Shown here: in pieces, positions 37,092 to 46,760 of the stretch
Layout of the letters: every line of letters begins with the position of its first letter
Numbering within the stretch: position 1 is the stretch's first letter
Assembly (NCBI GenBank): GCA_964567745.1
Contig: CAZMNY010000050.1
Location: 1 to 56,885, forward strand
DNA: 56,885 bases
DNA from: CAZMNY01 sp964567745
GTDB taxonomy: Bacteria > Planctomycetota > Planctomycetia > Pirellulales > Pirellulaceae
Direction of reading: 5' to 3'
The notes under the pieces: model-generated
The model's database searches: none
Told to the model about the DNA's origin: nothing
Seen by the model: only the letters and a program-made list of their open reading frames with translations
Position numbers and translations under genes: made by a program

Positions 37092-38540
37092 ATGTTTCAT
37101 CAACGGCCTGTCAGTCGTCGCGCGATGCTGAATCGCACGGCGCTCGGATTCGGCGGACTCGCCTTTAACTCGCTTCTACAGAGTGACGGATCAGGTGCGC
37201 CGGCACAGCTTGCCGGTCTTGCTGCTGTGCCGCCTCATTTTGCTCCGCGAGCCAAGCGTGTCGTGTTCCTCTTCATGCAGGGCGGCGTTTCGCATGTAGA
37301 CACGTTCGATCCAAAACCAGCCTTAGAAAAATACGACGGCAAAGAACCACCGTTCGAGCGAGCGCGAGTGAAGTTCGCCAAGCGGGGCAACTTGATGAAG
37401 TCGCCGTGGAAGTTCCGACCGACCGGCGACAGCGGTTTGCCGATGAGTTCACTCTGGCAACACCTGCCGAAGGTCGCCGATGAGCTGTGCATGGTTCATT
37501 CCGTTTGCGATACCAACGTGGCTCACGGCGGAGCTACCATGAAACTCTTTACGGGCAGCGACCTCAGCGTGCGGCCGAGTGTGGGCTCGTGGATCAGCTA
37601 TGGATTGGGAACGGAGAACGCCGACCTGCCGAGCTACATCAACATTTGCCCGTCGAGTCTGCACGGTGGGGTCAATAATTGGGGAGCGGCGTTTCTACCA
37701 TCGATCCATCAGGGCGTTCCGCTGGGAACTCCGGGCTATCCCGCCGCACCGGTCAAGACGGCACAATTCAAGTACATGAATCCGTCAGCAAATATCCGAC
37801 TGGAACGACTGCAACTCGAACTGATGCAGCGACTGGGTGCCGAACAGTCGGACGCCAACGCCGAGTTGAATGCGCGGCTGCAGTCGTTCGAGCTGGCGTA
37901 TCGAATGCAGATGGCGGCTCCGAAAGCACTCGACTTGTCGTCCGAGTCGCGGGCGACTGAGCAACTTTACGGTATTGGATCCAAACCAACCGATGATTTC
38001 GGGCGTCAGTGTCTGCTGGCGCGGCGCCTTGTCGAACGAGGCGTGCGGTTCGTGCAGGTCAATCACGCGGGCTCGCTGCGCAGCCAGGGCATCCCGACAA
38101 ACGAACAATGGGATCAGCACGGCTATCTCGAAAAGGGACACGCCGTCAATGCGGCTCAGGTGGATCTCCCCATCACCGGGTTTCTTCAGGACCTGAAGGC
38201 TCGCGGGCTTCTCGACGAAACGCTGGTCATCTGGGCGGGCGAGTTCGGGCGAACTCCGACGTCGCAGGCTGGCGGTGGTATGAATGTCGGTCGAGACCAC
38301 CACACAGACGGCTTTACCATCTGGATGGCGGGCGGCGGCGTGAAGGGCGGCTATCGTTACGGCACCACGGACGAGTTCGGTTATTACACGATCCAAAACC
38401 GAATGACACTGCACGACTTGCACGCCACCGTCCTGCACTTGCTCGGTTTGGATCACACTCGTCTGACGTGGCACTACGCCAGCCGTGACTTTCGACTGAC
38501 CGACGTTTACGGCAACGTCGCCCACGACATCATTGCCTGA
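37092..38540 (+). CDS. DUF1501 protein, Tat-exported
   Basis: 482 residues. ATG 37092 is preferred over GTG 37086 because GAGGTGA sits directly upstream. The signal VSRRAMLNRTALGFGGLAF is of the twin-arginine type. Family blocks: FMQGGVSHVDTFDPKP, YGLGTENADLPSY, VERGVRFVQVNHAG, IWAGEFGRTPTSQ, GRDHHTDGFTIWMAGGG and ATVLHLLGLDHTRLTWHYAS. It ends VYGNVAHDIIA. It is translationally coupled to the upstream cytochrome and followed 20 bp later by the M81 peptidase, so a three-gene operon is likely. Confidence 0.92.
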   Translation: MFHQRPVSRRAMLNRTALGFGGLAFNSLLQSDGSGAPAQLAGLAAVPPHFAPRAKRVVFLFMQGGVSHVDTFDPKPALEKYDGKEPPFERARVKFAKRGNLMKSPWKFRPTGDSGLPMSSLWQHLPKVADELCMVHSVCDTNVAHGGATMKLFTGSDLSVRPSVGSWISYGLGTENADLPSYINICPSSLHGGVNNWGAAFLPSIHQGVPLGTPGYPAAPVKTAQFKYMNPSANIRLERLQLELMQRLGAEQSDANAELNARLQSFELAYRMQMAAPKALDLSSESRATEQLYGIGSKPTDDFGRQCLLARRLVERGVRFVQVNHAGSLRSQGIPTNEQWDQHGYLEKGHAVNAAQVDLPITGFLQDLKARGLLDETLVIWAGEFGRTPTSQAGGGMNVGRDHHTDGFTIWMAGGGVKGGYRYGTTDEFGYYTIQNRMTLHDLHATVLHLLGLDHTRLTWHYASRDFRLTDVYGNVAHDIIA

Positions 38541-38560
38541 ACGTGAGCAGCGGAAAGCAC

Positions 38561-40054
38561 ATGTCACGTCCAATCGCCGTCGGCTCGATCTTCATTGAGT
38601 GCAACCACTTTGGCGGCACTCCGGCGGACCTCGACACCTTTCGACGCTCGGAACTATTCTTCGGCGACGACGTCGTCGGCATCACTGAGGGCGTTATCGG
38701 CGGAATGTTCGATGTCCTGCGGGATGCGGGACGCGGTGTCGCACCTCTGCTTGTGGCCAGTGCGTGTCCGAGCGGTCCGATTAAGGCGCAGTGCTACACG
38801 GAACTGAAGACTCAACTCCTTACACGGCTGTTAAAGTCTCTTCCGGTTGATGGTGTCCTGCTGGGGTTGCACGGGGCTGCAGCGGCAGAGAACGCTGATG
38901 ATCTGGAAGGCGACCTGTTAATCGCCGTGCGTAAAATCGTCGGCCCTGAAACGCCAGTCGTCGCGACGCTCGACCTGCACGCTCACATCACCGAGGCGAT
39001 GGTGACCAAAGCGGATGCACTGCTTACGTGGGAGACGTATCCACACCGCGACGCTTTTGAAACCGGCCAGCGAGGTGCCCGCGCTCTGATGGACATGCTT
39101 CGCGGGACGCTCTCCCCGACGATGGCGATGGCCAAAGTCCCGGTCATGGTCAGCGCGATTCACGGCGGCACAGAACAGCTTGGACCATTCGCCGAGGTCA
39201 TGCGGGAAGCGAAAAAGTGGGAGCGGTCCGGCGAGGCGTACTCAGCCGGCGCCATCCTCGTTCACCCGTATCTCGACCTCCCGGAAATGGGTGGAGGCGG
39301 GATCGTGATCACCAACGGCGACTTGGACCGGGCCGTCCGTCTGGCCGGCCAACTGGCCAAGGAATACTGGAACCGTCGATTCGAACTCGAACCCAACTTA
39401 CTGACACCGCAAGCTGCTGTGGAAGCAGGTCGACGTGAAGAAGGTCAGGTGCTACTTATAGAGACCTCGGACTGCTGTGGAGGCGGAGCAACTGGCGACA
39501 GTATTGCGTCCATCCGGGCCTTGCTTGGCGGATGTGCGAATTACCGAAGCGTGGCCACGATCGTCGATCCGTCCGCGGCAGAACTTTGTCACCAGGCAGG
39601 AGCGGGCGCCGAGATCCAGCTCAAGCTCGGCCATCAGATCGACCCGCGGTGGGGAGACCCAATGGAAGTGACCGGTCGAGTCGTGAGCCTCACCGATGGC
39701 CAGTTCCGGTACCAGGGCGGCATCTGGGACGGGCGGTCCGGCACCATGGGGCCTTCCGCGGTAATCCAAGTTGGTCGAATCGAAATCTGCATCGCCACGC
39801 ACGCGACCTATGAATGGTGCGGCGAGCAACTCAGCTCGTTTGGCATCGACACGAGCGACGCGAAGTTTATCGTCGTCAAGAACCCGATGAATTACCAGAT
39901 GGTCTGGCCCTCCGCCAAAGCCTTCGTGCTCGACACTCCCGGACCGACGCCAGCGACGCTCCGCCATCTGCCATTCAAGCGACTTCAGCGTCCCTACTTC
40001 CCTCTGGATCAAGAAATCGAGGGCCTTCAGCCGGTTGTTTATCGCGGGCGTTGA
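38561..40054 (+). CDS. M81 family metallopeptidase (MlrC-like)
   Basis: 497 residues from ATG 38561, with GGAAAG upstream; GTG 38543 is less likely. The family includes MlrC of microcystin degradation, a zinc peptidase or amidase. The zinc ligands can be placed: Asp138 and His140 in TLDLHAHITEAM, and His162 in TWETYPHRDAFETG. Their spacing (2 and 22) equals that of MlrC. LGLHGAAAAENADDLEGDLL (101-120) is also a family block. No signal peptide is visible, so it acts in the cytoplasm, unlike its exported operon partners. The natural substrate is unknown; a small amide or cyclic product taken up by the cell is a guess. Confidence 0.88.
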   Translation: MSRPIAVGSIFIECNHFGGTPADLDTFRRSELFFGDDVVGITEGVIGGMFDVLRDAGRGVAPLLVASACPSGPIKAQCYTELKTQLLTRLLKSLPVDGVLLGLHGAAAAENADDLEGDLLIAVRKIVGPETPVVATLDLHAHITEAMVTKADALLTWETYPHRDAFETGQRGARALMDMLRGTLSPTMAMAKVPVMVSAIHGGTEQLGPFAEVMREAKKWERSGEAYSAGAILVHPYLDLPEMGGGGIVITNGDLDRAVRLAGQLAKEYWNRRFELEPNLLTPQAAVEAGRREEGQVLLIETSDCCGGGATGDSIASIRALLGGCANYRSVATIVDPSAAELCHQAGAGAEIQLKLGHQIDPRWGDPMEVTGRVVSLTDGQFRYQGGIWDGRSGTMGPSAVIQVGRIEICIATHATYEWCGEQLSSFGIDTSDAKFIVVKNPMNYQMVWPSAKAFVLDTPGPTPATLRHLPFKRLQRPYFPLDQEIEGLQPVVYRGR

Positions 40055-40358
40055 AATGCGATACGAGATATTGTGCGAATTCGAAAACGCTCTTGGATAT
40101 CGGTGTATTGCTTCCGGGATATCGCCGGGAATCCGACCCAAACGCGATCGACTGAACTCAATCGAACTGTAAGAAGTCGCTAGATGACACTCGACAAGTG
40201 GAACGGATGGACGCTTTCGGCTACTCTCGACCCTTGGCGGGGATTAAACTCCAATCTGTCGATTTGTTTCCATCTCCAGAACCACAGATAGCTATTAGAT
40301 TTTGCACATGCTTGCGGCATCCGTACCGAAACGCAATCGTCACCTTTTGCAGGGACCA
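40055..40358. other. Intergenic region before the fourth cytochrome pair
   Basis: 304 bp between the M81 gene and the next cytochrome gene. The cytochrome frame is open back to TTG 40302, but that leader is not signal-like. No repeats, hairpins or small genes stand out, and it probably contains the promoter of the downstream operon. Confidence 0.5.
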
Positions 40359-43073
40359 ATGAAAACAACTTGGATCAAATTGTTGGTCGCCGCCATCGCC
40401 CTGTCGTTCACGCACGTTTACGCGAACGACGAGGAATCGGCCGACAAAGGCGAGAAGATGTTTGCGCTTCGCGTGAAGCCGTTACTGGCGGAGAAGTGCC
40501 TCGCCTGTCACGGTGCAGATCCGGACGAGATCGAAGGCGGACTCGACCTGCGGTCCCGTGAGGGGTTGCTCGCGGGCGGTGACGCTTTCGAGCAAGATGT
40601 GTTGATCGTGGGCGACGGCAAACGCAGCATGTTGTACATCACGACAACGCGCAAAGAAGACGGGTTTGAGATGCCGCCCAAAGAGGCAGATCAACTCTCC
40701 GTTGAGCAGCAAGGCTGGATTCGCGATTGGATTGATGCCGGTGCTCCCTGGCCCGACGACGAGCGAGTGCGGCAGATCCAGCAAGCGCACGCCGCCGGCG
40801 AACAGGTAACTGTTTCCAAAGCCCTTTCCGACCAATGGCAGAACCGGCGATATGAGGCGGGAAAACTCTGGGCATATCGCCCCATACGAAAACAGGTCGT
40901 GCCCAAGCAGAAACATCCGATCGATTGGTTCATCAATCAGAGACTCGAAAAAGTTGGGCTCGCACCAGCGCCGCCGGCCGATGCGAACACGCTGGTTCGC
41001 CGGATTAGTTTCGGCTTGACGGGACTGCCGCCGTCGCCCTCCGAGGTCGAATCGTTCGCTATCGCATATCAAGCCGATCCCGATGCCGCCGTCCAAGCGT
41101 TGACCGAAAAGCTAATGGCGTCACGCCACTACGGTGAGCATTTTGGCTGGCACTGGCTGGACGTTGCCCGTTATGCCGACACCGCAGGCTTTGCGAATGA
41201 CTACAGTCGCCCCAACGCTTGGCGATACCGAGATTATGTCGTTCGCTCCTTTAATGAAGACAAACCATACAACGAGTTCGTGCGGCAACAAATTGCCGGT
41301 GACGAGATCGACGAAGCGAAAGTCGAAAACCTGATCGCCACCGGATTCTTGCGGATGGGACCATGGGAACAGACCGGCATGAGCGTCTTCAAGAAGACCC
41401 GAGGTCAATGGCTTGACGATGTCACGGACACGGTCGGTCAGGCTTTCCTCGCGCACTCGATGTTGTGTTGCAAGTGCCACGATCACAAATTCGACCCTGT
41501 GCCGACACGCGATTACTACCGCATGATGGCCGTGTTCTCAACGACGCAATTTGCCGAACGCAACGCGCCGTTTCTCGAAGAAGAGAATCAGCGCGGATTT
41601 GCTGCGAGTGATGCGTGGGTCGATGCCAAGATCGCGGCTTATGAAGAGCAGAAGAAGCAACTCGTGGCGAAGATCACGCAAAGCCGAAAACAGGAAACTG
41701 GTGACGCCAAAGTCGGCGACAACGGTCTCGAACCTGGCGACGAAGCCTCTTCGGCTCGGATGACAAAGAACATCAGCCGACACCGCATTGAAAAGTTTCG
41801 CACCCAACCCGTCGCTCTGGCTGTTTACACCGGAGCGACAATCCATCGCAAGAATGTCGCGGGACGAATCACCTTGCCCAAGAGTCGCTGGGCCAAAGGT
41901 GAGATCGAAAAAGACGCAATTCGCCGCGGAGGCAATGTTTATTCCTTGGCGGATCCCGTAACGCCAGGCGCACTCAGCGCCGCGGAGTCGTTAGGGGGAA
42001 TGCGCACGATCAATTTTCCCGGCGGCAAATCGGCACGGCGTTTAGCATTGGCCGATTGGATCGTCGATCCGTCGAATCCCCTAACGGCGCGCGTGATTGT
42101 CAACCGCGTTTGGTCGTGGCATTTCGGTAAGGGAATCGCGGCCAACCCTAACAACTTCGGCGGGACGGGCGGACTGCCGACTCATCCTGAGTTGCTCGAC
42201 TTTCTCGCAACGTGGTTTATCGACAACGGCTGGTCGATTAAGGAACTAAACCAATTGATCGTTACCTCCGATGCATATCGCCGTAGCAGCCGTCATCTGA
42301 GCCCCACGGAACTCAACGAAAAGGATCCGGCTGCGCGACTCTACGCGAACTTTCTGCCCCGGCGTCTGACGGCCGAAGAGTTGAGAGATGCGATGCTGGT
42401 TACTAGTGGAGAGATCAACCCTGCGCTCGGCGGAATTCCTTGCCGGCCCGACATCAACAGGGAAGTCGCGTTCCAGCCAAGGCAAATCATGGGCGGCACA
42501 GCATCGGTTTACGAACCCGATCCGTTGCCCGCTCAACGTAACCGCCGCACCTTGTACGCCGAGCGAATACGCGGTTTACGCGATCCGTTTCTGGAAACGT
42601 TTAATCAACCCGGGCCGGACAAATCTTGTGAGCTGCGAGAGACGTCAACGGTAGCCCCGCAAGCACTGACGCTGATCAACTCGCTTGAAGTCTTCGAACG
42701 TTCCATCGCTTTTGCGGAACGTCTGACTCGAGAAAACTTGCCGACAGAAAAAGCGACGATTCGTCGAGCGTTTCTGCTGGCGGTATCGAGGGAACCGACG
42801 GACCAGGAGTTGCTTGCCTGCTTAGCACACTGGCGAAGGTCTGCAGCAGACGAAGCATCGAAGAAGTATCAGCGAACCCAGTTCCCCGATCAAGTAACTC
42901 GGACCGTGATGGCGGAAAAGACGGGTCAGCCCTACAGCTTTGTTGAATTCATGCCGGCCTATTCGAACTACCAAACAGACTTGCAGCCAGGTGACGTTAG
43001 CGCCAAAACTCGGGGCCTCGCGCATGTCTGCCGCGTCTTGCTGAACACCAACGAGTTTGCGTACTTGGATTGA
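40359..43073 (+). CDS. Planctomycete cytochrome PSCyt1-DUF1549-DUF1553, no binding insert
   Basis: 904 residues from ATG 40359, with CAGGGA upstream and a Sec signal MKTTWIKLLVAAIALS. Heme motifs are CLACH (47-51) and CCKCH (370-374) followed by DHKFDP. Compared with its paralogues, the stretch between DUF1549 and DUF1553 is short: only about 90 residues with charged KQLVAKITQSRKQETGDAK, and no beta-sandwich module. DUF1553 shows TARVIVNRVWSWHFGKG and ELRETSTVAPQALTLINS. The DUF1501 partner starts 4 bp after the stop. It is the minimal form of the architecture and a reference for what the inserts add. Confidence 0.9.
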   Translation: MKTTWIKLLVAAIALSFTHVYANDEESADKGEKMFALRVKPLLAEKCLACHGADPDEIEGGLDLRSREGLLAGGDAFEQDVLIVGDGKRSMLYITTTRKEDGFEMPPKEADQLSVEQQGWIRDWIDAGAPWPDDERVRQIQQAHAAGEQVTVSKALSDQWQNRRYEAGKLWAYRPIRKQVVPKQKHPIDWFINQRLEKVGLAPAPPADANTLVRRISFGLTGLPPSPSEVESFAIAYQADPDAAVQALTEKLMASRHYGEHFGWHWLDVARYADTAGFANDYSRPNAWRYRDYVVRSFNEDKPYNEFVRQQIAGDEIDEAKVENLIATGFLRMGPWEQTGMSVFKKTRGQWLDDVTDTVGQAFLAHSMLCCKCHDHKFDPVPTRDYYRMMAVFSTTQFAERNAPFLEEENQRGFAASDAWVDAKIAAYEEQKKQLVAKITQSRKQETGDAKVGDNGLEPGDEASSARMTKNISRHRIEKFRTQPVALAVYTGATIHRKNVAGRITLPKSRWAKGEIEKDAIRRGGNVYSLADPVTPGALSAAESLGGMRTINFPGGKSARRLALADWIVDPSNPLTARVIVNRVWSWHFGKGIAANPNNFGGTGGLPTHPELLDFLATWFIDNGWSIKELNQLIVTSDAYRRSSRHLSPTELNEKDPAARLYANFLPRRLTAEELRDAMLVTSGEINPALGGIPCRPDINREVAFQPRQIMGGTASVYEPDPLPAQRNRRTLYAERIRGLRDPFLETFNQPGPDKSCELRETSTVAPQALTLINSLEVFERSIAFAERLTRENLPTEKATIRRAFLLAVSREPTDQELLACLAHWRRSAADEASKKYQRTQFPDQVTRTVMAEKTGQPYSFVEFMPAYSNYQTDLQPGDVSAKTRGLAHVCRVLLNTNEFAYLD

Positions 43074-43077
43074 AGTC

Positions 43078-44469
43078 ATGACCTACCGCAAAACCCAGCT
43101 CGTTAAACCAACGCGTCGCGAAGCCCTATTTGGAATCGGGGCGGGGCTGGGATCCGTTGCGCTTGCATCGCTTGTTCACGCTGAACACAACCAGTCGCAG
43201 CACGCCGCGCGCGCCAAGCGTTGCATTTTTCTGATGATGGAGGGCGGCCCCTCGCACATTGACACGTTCGATCCGAAGCCGGAACTGACGAAGCAGCACC
43301 TGAAAGCGTTCACTCGAAACGGTGACATGGAAAGCGCAATGTCATCCGGAAAGCGCTACTTTGTCAAAAGCCCATTCGACTTTGTCCGAGCCGGCAACTG
43401 CGGTGCGGACATCGCCGAGCCGTGGGTTCACCTGCGGAAGATGGTAGACGATATCTGCTTTTACCGAGGTGCGCAGGTCGAATCGGTCAACCACCCAACC
43501 GCGTGTTATCAACTGAATACCGGCAATCAGTTTGGAGGCGACCCCGCAGTCGGTTCGTGGGTTACCTACGGGCTGGGATCGTCGAATGAAAACCTTCCCG
43601 GGTTTGTGGTGCTGCCTCGCTCCAGCTACCCGCAGGGTGGTGCCGGAAACTGGTCGAACGGATTCCTGCCAGCGAAGTGGCAAGGCACGCCACTGCGGCC
43701 GGATGGCAGTCCCATTTTGAACCTGAGCCCGCCGGCGGGGATTTCCGACAAACGCCAACGCGAAGACTTGGATCTGCTCGCGCAACTCAACCAGAAGCAT
43801 CTTGCCGAGCGAACGGGGCGGGACGACTTGTCCGCCCGAATGCAGAGTTATGAATTGGCCTATGCGATGCAGAGCGAAGTGCCCGGCGTCATCGACATCG
43901 GCGGCGAGTCGCAGCAGACGCTGGACGCGTATGGTATCGGTGACGCCAGCACGGATTCGTTTGGACGCAAGTGTTTGCTTGCTCGACGGTTGGTTGAGCA
44001 AGGCGTTCGCTTTGTTCAGGCCTATGCCGGCAATTGGGACAGCCACGATTACATCGAGCGAGCGCACGGTTCACTCATTCGCAGCGTTGATAAACCGATC
44101 GCTGCGCTTCTACGAGACTTGAAGCAGCGCGACATGCTCAAAGACACGCTGGTCATATGGTGTGGCGAGTTTGGCCGCACGCCTGACAACGGACTGCGAG
44201 GCGGAGGTCGATCTTATGGGCGCGATCACAATGCCAAAGCGATGGCAATGTGGTTTGCCGGCGGCGGCACGAACGCCGGGCACACCGTCGGCGCAACGGA
44301 TGAGATCGGCGCCGAAGCAGTTGAGTCGGTTCATCACATTCGCGACGTTCACGTCACGTTGTTGCACCTGCTCGGGTTGGACGATAACAAGCTAACGTTC
44401 TATCACGCCGGCCGTCACAAACAGCTTTCGCAATTCGGTGGCGAGGTGATTCAAGAACTCCTCGGATAG
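43078..44469 (+). CDS. DUF1501 protein, Tat-exported
   Basis: 463 residues from ATG 43078; the longer frame to 43057 overlaps the preceding gene. Signal PTRREALFGIGAGLGSVAL is twin-arginine type. Blocks: MMEGGPSHIDTFDPKP, YGLGSSNENLPGFVVLP, VEQGVRFVQAYAGNWDSHD, IWCGEFGRTPDNG, GRDHNAKAMAMWFAGGG and VTLLHLLGLDDNKLTFYHAG. The second histidine of GRDHH is Asn here. The usual lineup of spacing with the upstream cytochrome (4 bp) implies translational coupling. A sulfatase gene follows after 142 bp on the same strand. Confidence 0.92.
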   Translation: MTYRKTQLVKPTRREALFGIGAGLGSVALASLVHAEHNQSQHAARAKRCIFLMMEGGPSHIDTFDPKPELTKQHLKAFTRNGDMESAMSSGKRYFVKSPFDFVRAGNCGADIAEPWVHLRKMVDDICFYRGAQVESVNHPTACYQLNTGNQFGGDPAVGSWVTYGLGSSNENLPGFVVLPRSSYPQGGAGNWSNGFLPAKWQGTPLRPDGSPILNLSPPAGISDKRQREDLDLLAQLNQKHLAERTGRDDLSARMQSYELAYAMQSEVPGVIDIGGESQQTLDAYGIGDASTDSFGRKCLLARRLVEQGVRFVQAYAGNWDSHDYIERAHGSLIRSVDKPIAALLRDLKQRDMLKDTLVIWCGEFGRTPDNGLRGGGRSYGRDHNAKAMAMWFAGGGTNAGHTVGATDEIGAEAVESVHHIRDVHVTLLHLLGLDDNKLTFYHAGRHKQLSQFGGEVIQELLG

Positions 44470-44611
44470 GGTGTCTGTCGTTCACGAGCGCGCGGGAAAA
44501 CGCGATATAAGGCGAGTTAGACTGGCGTTGTGCAAGTGCGCTCGCAATCACACAAACTACGAGTGGAGTTGTTCGGGGACGACGTAATTCGACGACTCCG
44601 GAAACCGGCCC

Positions 44612-45985
44612 ATGTTTCGACAAATCACTCTTGCGACTATCTTCGTACTGGTATGCCAACTGGCGGCGACGTCTCTGGCAGAGGGAGGTCGACCGCCGAA
44701 CATCTTGCTCATCACGTGTGACAACCTCGGCTATGGCGACCTGCCGTGTTTCAATCCCAAGGCAACGATCAAGTCGCCCAATCTCGATCGGCTCGCGTCG
44801 CAAGCCGCGAAGCTTACAAGTTTCTACACAGCTTCACCGACCTGTACGGTCTCGCGAGCGTGCCTGTTGACCGGGCGCATATCGCAGCGGCACGGGTTGG
44901 ATTTCCAGCTTCCAGGCGTCAAGGGAAACTACGGCGTGGGCTTGAGACATCGTGAACGTCTCATCCCGCAACTTTTGAAGACCGCGCCGGCACCATACGT
45001 TTCCGGTTGCTTCGGCAAGTGGAACATCGGTTTTGCCAAAGGGTCGCGCCCAACCGAACGGGGCTTTGATGAGTTCATCGGTCACGCGTCCGGCAACATG
45101 GACTACTACCACCACAACTATCGCGAGCGGCATGATCTTTACAACGGCGTCGAGGAGCTCCACCGGAAAGGCGAATACGCCACTGACATCTTTGCCGACG
45201 CTGCCATCGACTTTATCAGGCGTCACAGCAGCAAAGACCGCCCTTGGTTTTGCTACGTCCCATTCAACGCACCGCATTTTCCGACGGCGGGCAACAAACG
45301 GGCGGGCGAGCCAAACGTCTGGCAAGCCCCTGATTGGGCATTCAAAGCGATCGGATTTTCACCCGATGAATCCGATCCGAGGAAACGGTACGAGGCGGTT
45401 GTGTTTGCCTTGGACAAAGCGATTGGACGCGTTCTCGATTCCCTGGACGCAGCGGGGCAGGGCGACAACACGTTTGTCTTCTTCATGTCCGACAACGGAG
45501 CTTTTCGGCTAAACCGACAGGGACTGGATGTTGGCGTCAACGAACCGCTCCGCAGTGGCGGAGTCACTTGTTGGGAGGGCGGTCTGCGTGTTGCGGCTTT
45601 GGCTCGCTGGCCAGGCAAGATCAAAGCGGGCTCGGTCATTGAAGAACCGTTCTGGTCTCCCGATTTGCTGGTGGCGTGCTGCGAATTGGCCCAAGCCAAG
45701 TTGCCCGATGATCGTCGATTCGACGGCAAAAATCCCCTGCCTCTGCTGATGAGCGAAGCCCAGTCGCCGCATGAGTCTTTCTTCTTCGTCTATCGCCGTT
45801 ACGCCGCTCTGCGCAAGGGCTATTGGAAGATCGTTCGCGAACGGCCGGAGCATCCCTGGCAACTGTACAATTTGAGGAATGACGTTGGCGAATCGAAAAA
45901 TCTGGCCGCGCTGCAAAAGGAGCGACTCGCGGAACTGACAGCCGAGTTCGACAAATGGGAAACAGGGTTGCGCCAATCGAAATGA
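44612..45985 (+). CDS. Sulfatase-family protein with substituted active-site residues
   Basis: 457 residues with a Sec signal ending ATSLAEGG. The fold is clearly sulfatase (NLGYGDLPCF, SDNGAFRL, EGGLRVAALARWPG). Several key positions differ. The metal pair reads C-D37-N38 rather than DD. The activation motif is C78-T-V-S-R82, with valine for proline. KWH is K136-W-N138. The lysine before EGG is missing (LRSGGVTCWEGG). Asp-Asn of SDNG and His of NAPHFP remain. It could act on another ester, need no formylglycine, or be a binding-only relative. It converges on the next gene with only 22 bp between. Confidence 0.8.
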   Translation: MFRQITLATIFVLVCQLAATSLAEGGRPPNILLITCDNLGYGDLPCFNPKATIKSPNLDRLASQAAKLTSFYTASPTCTVSRACLLTGRISQRHGLDFQLPGVKGNYGVGLRHRERLIPQLLKTAPAPYVSGCFGKWNIGFAKGSRPTERGFDEFIGHASGNMDYYHHNYRERHDLYNGVEELHRKGEYATDIFADAAIDFIRRHSSKDRPWFCYVPFNAPHFPTAGNKRAGEPNVWQAPDWAFKAIGFSPDESDPRKRYEAVVFALDKAIGRVLDSLDAAGQGDNTFVFFMSDNGAFRLNRQGLDVGVNEPLRSGGVTCWEGGLRVAALARWPGKIKAGSVIEEPFWSPDLLVACCELAQAKLPDDRRFDGKNPLPLLMSEAQSPHESFFFVYRRYAALRKGYWKIVRERPEHPWQLYNLRNDVGESKNLAALQKERLAELTAEFDKWETGLRQSK

Positions 45986-46007
45986 CGAAGCGCAGGAACG
46001 CTCTCTT

Positions 46008-46760
46008 TCACATTCCTTGCGCCGGTTTCTTCTTGTCACTCGCCCGCGTCTTGGGATCGGCTATTTTGGCAACCTTCAGGTAGACGACATCGCCTTCAAT
46101 CTTGGTCAATTCGCCGGTCGCAACTTTGGGAGCGCCAGAGCAGCGAGTCTTGAATAAGTCCTTGGCGGGTTTGCCCTCCAGCATGACCTGAAGACGACCA
46201 GTCTTGAGGCCGGCGGCGCACTCTCCAATCTTGAATTCGCATTTGGTGCAGACCAGCTTCCCTGTTAAGGCGAGGCCGGGTGTGGCGTCGTTGCTCTTAA
46301 TCTCGGTCCAGTTCTTACTTGAGATCGTGGCTACGCCATCCTTGAGCGACATGTCACCTGAGATACGCACCAACTTGCCGCTGCAGCGGTCATGAAACAG
46401 GCTTTCACTGGCCTTACCCGAGAGCAAGACAAACTGCTTCGCGCCCAAGTTATTGGCGAGCTGGCTACTCGCGTACTCTTTGTTTCTCGACAACTTGCGC
46501 GCGTTGCCGAGCCGCTCGCCTGCGGTGAGGACCCTGTTGTCGTCGGAGGCGATTCCCCACTGTGCAGAGGTTGTCGCCAGCAGCAACGCGGTTTGACATT
46601 TTTCCGTGGCGTTTAGGGCGCACTTGCTACAGATCAGGTTGCCCACCACGCTTCCCTGAGCGGCCTCGACTTTCGCCGGCTTCGTCTTTTTTTCCTCGGC
46701 ATGAACAGCAAACGCCACCGCTAGCGCCGCAACAAACGCAGTTGACGAACGTAAGGGCAT
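46008..46760 (-). CDS. Exported two-domain cysteine-rich protein, unassigned
   Basis: 250 residues from ATG 46760, with GGGAGA upstream and a Sec signal ending AVHAEE. Two copies of one domain are visible. Copy 1 has C44-x2-C47-x7-C55 and C126. Copy 2 has C171-x2-C174-x6-C181 and C207. Each opens with a G-x-L-I/V-C pattern and ends DLF/SLF-x3-RCSG. Copy 1 carries about 50 extra residues between its third and fourth cysteines. The cysteine pattern suggests metal or disulfide binding. It resembles planctomycete DUF6370-like proteins, but I am not sure. The C-terminus is lysine-rich. Function unknown. Confidence 0.7.
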   Translation of the reverse strand: MPLRSSTAFVAALAVAFAVHAEEKKTKPAKVEAAQGSVVGNLICSKCALNATEKCQTALLLATTSAQWGIASDDNRVLTAGERLGNARKLSRNKEYASSQLANNLGAKQFVLLSGKASESLFHDRCSGKLVRISGDMSLKDGVATISSKNWTEIKSNDATPGLALTGKLVCTKCEFKIGECAAGLKTGRLQVMLEGKPAKDLFKTRCSGAPKVATGELTKIEGDVVYLKVAKIADPKTRASDKKKPAQGM

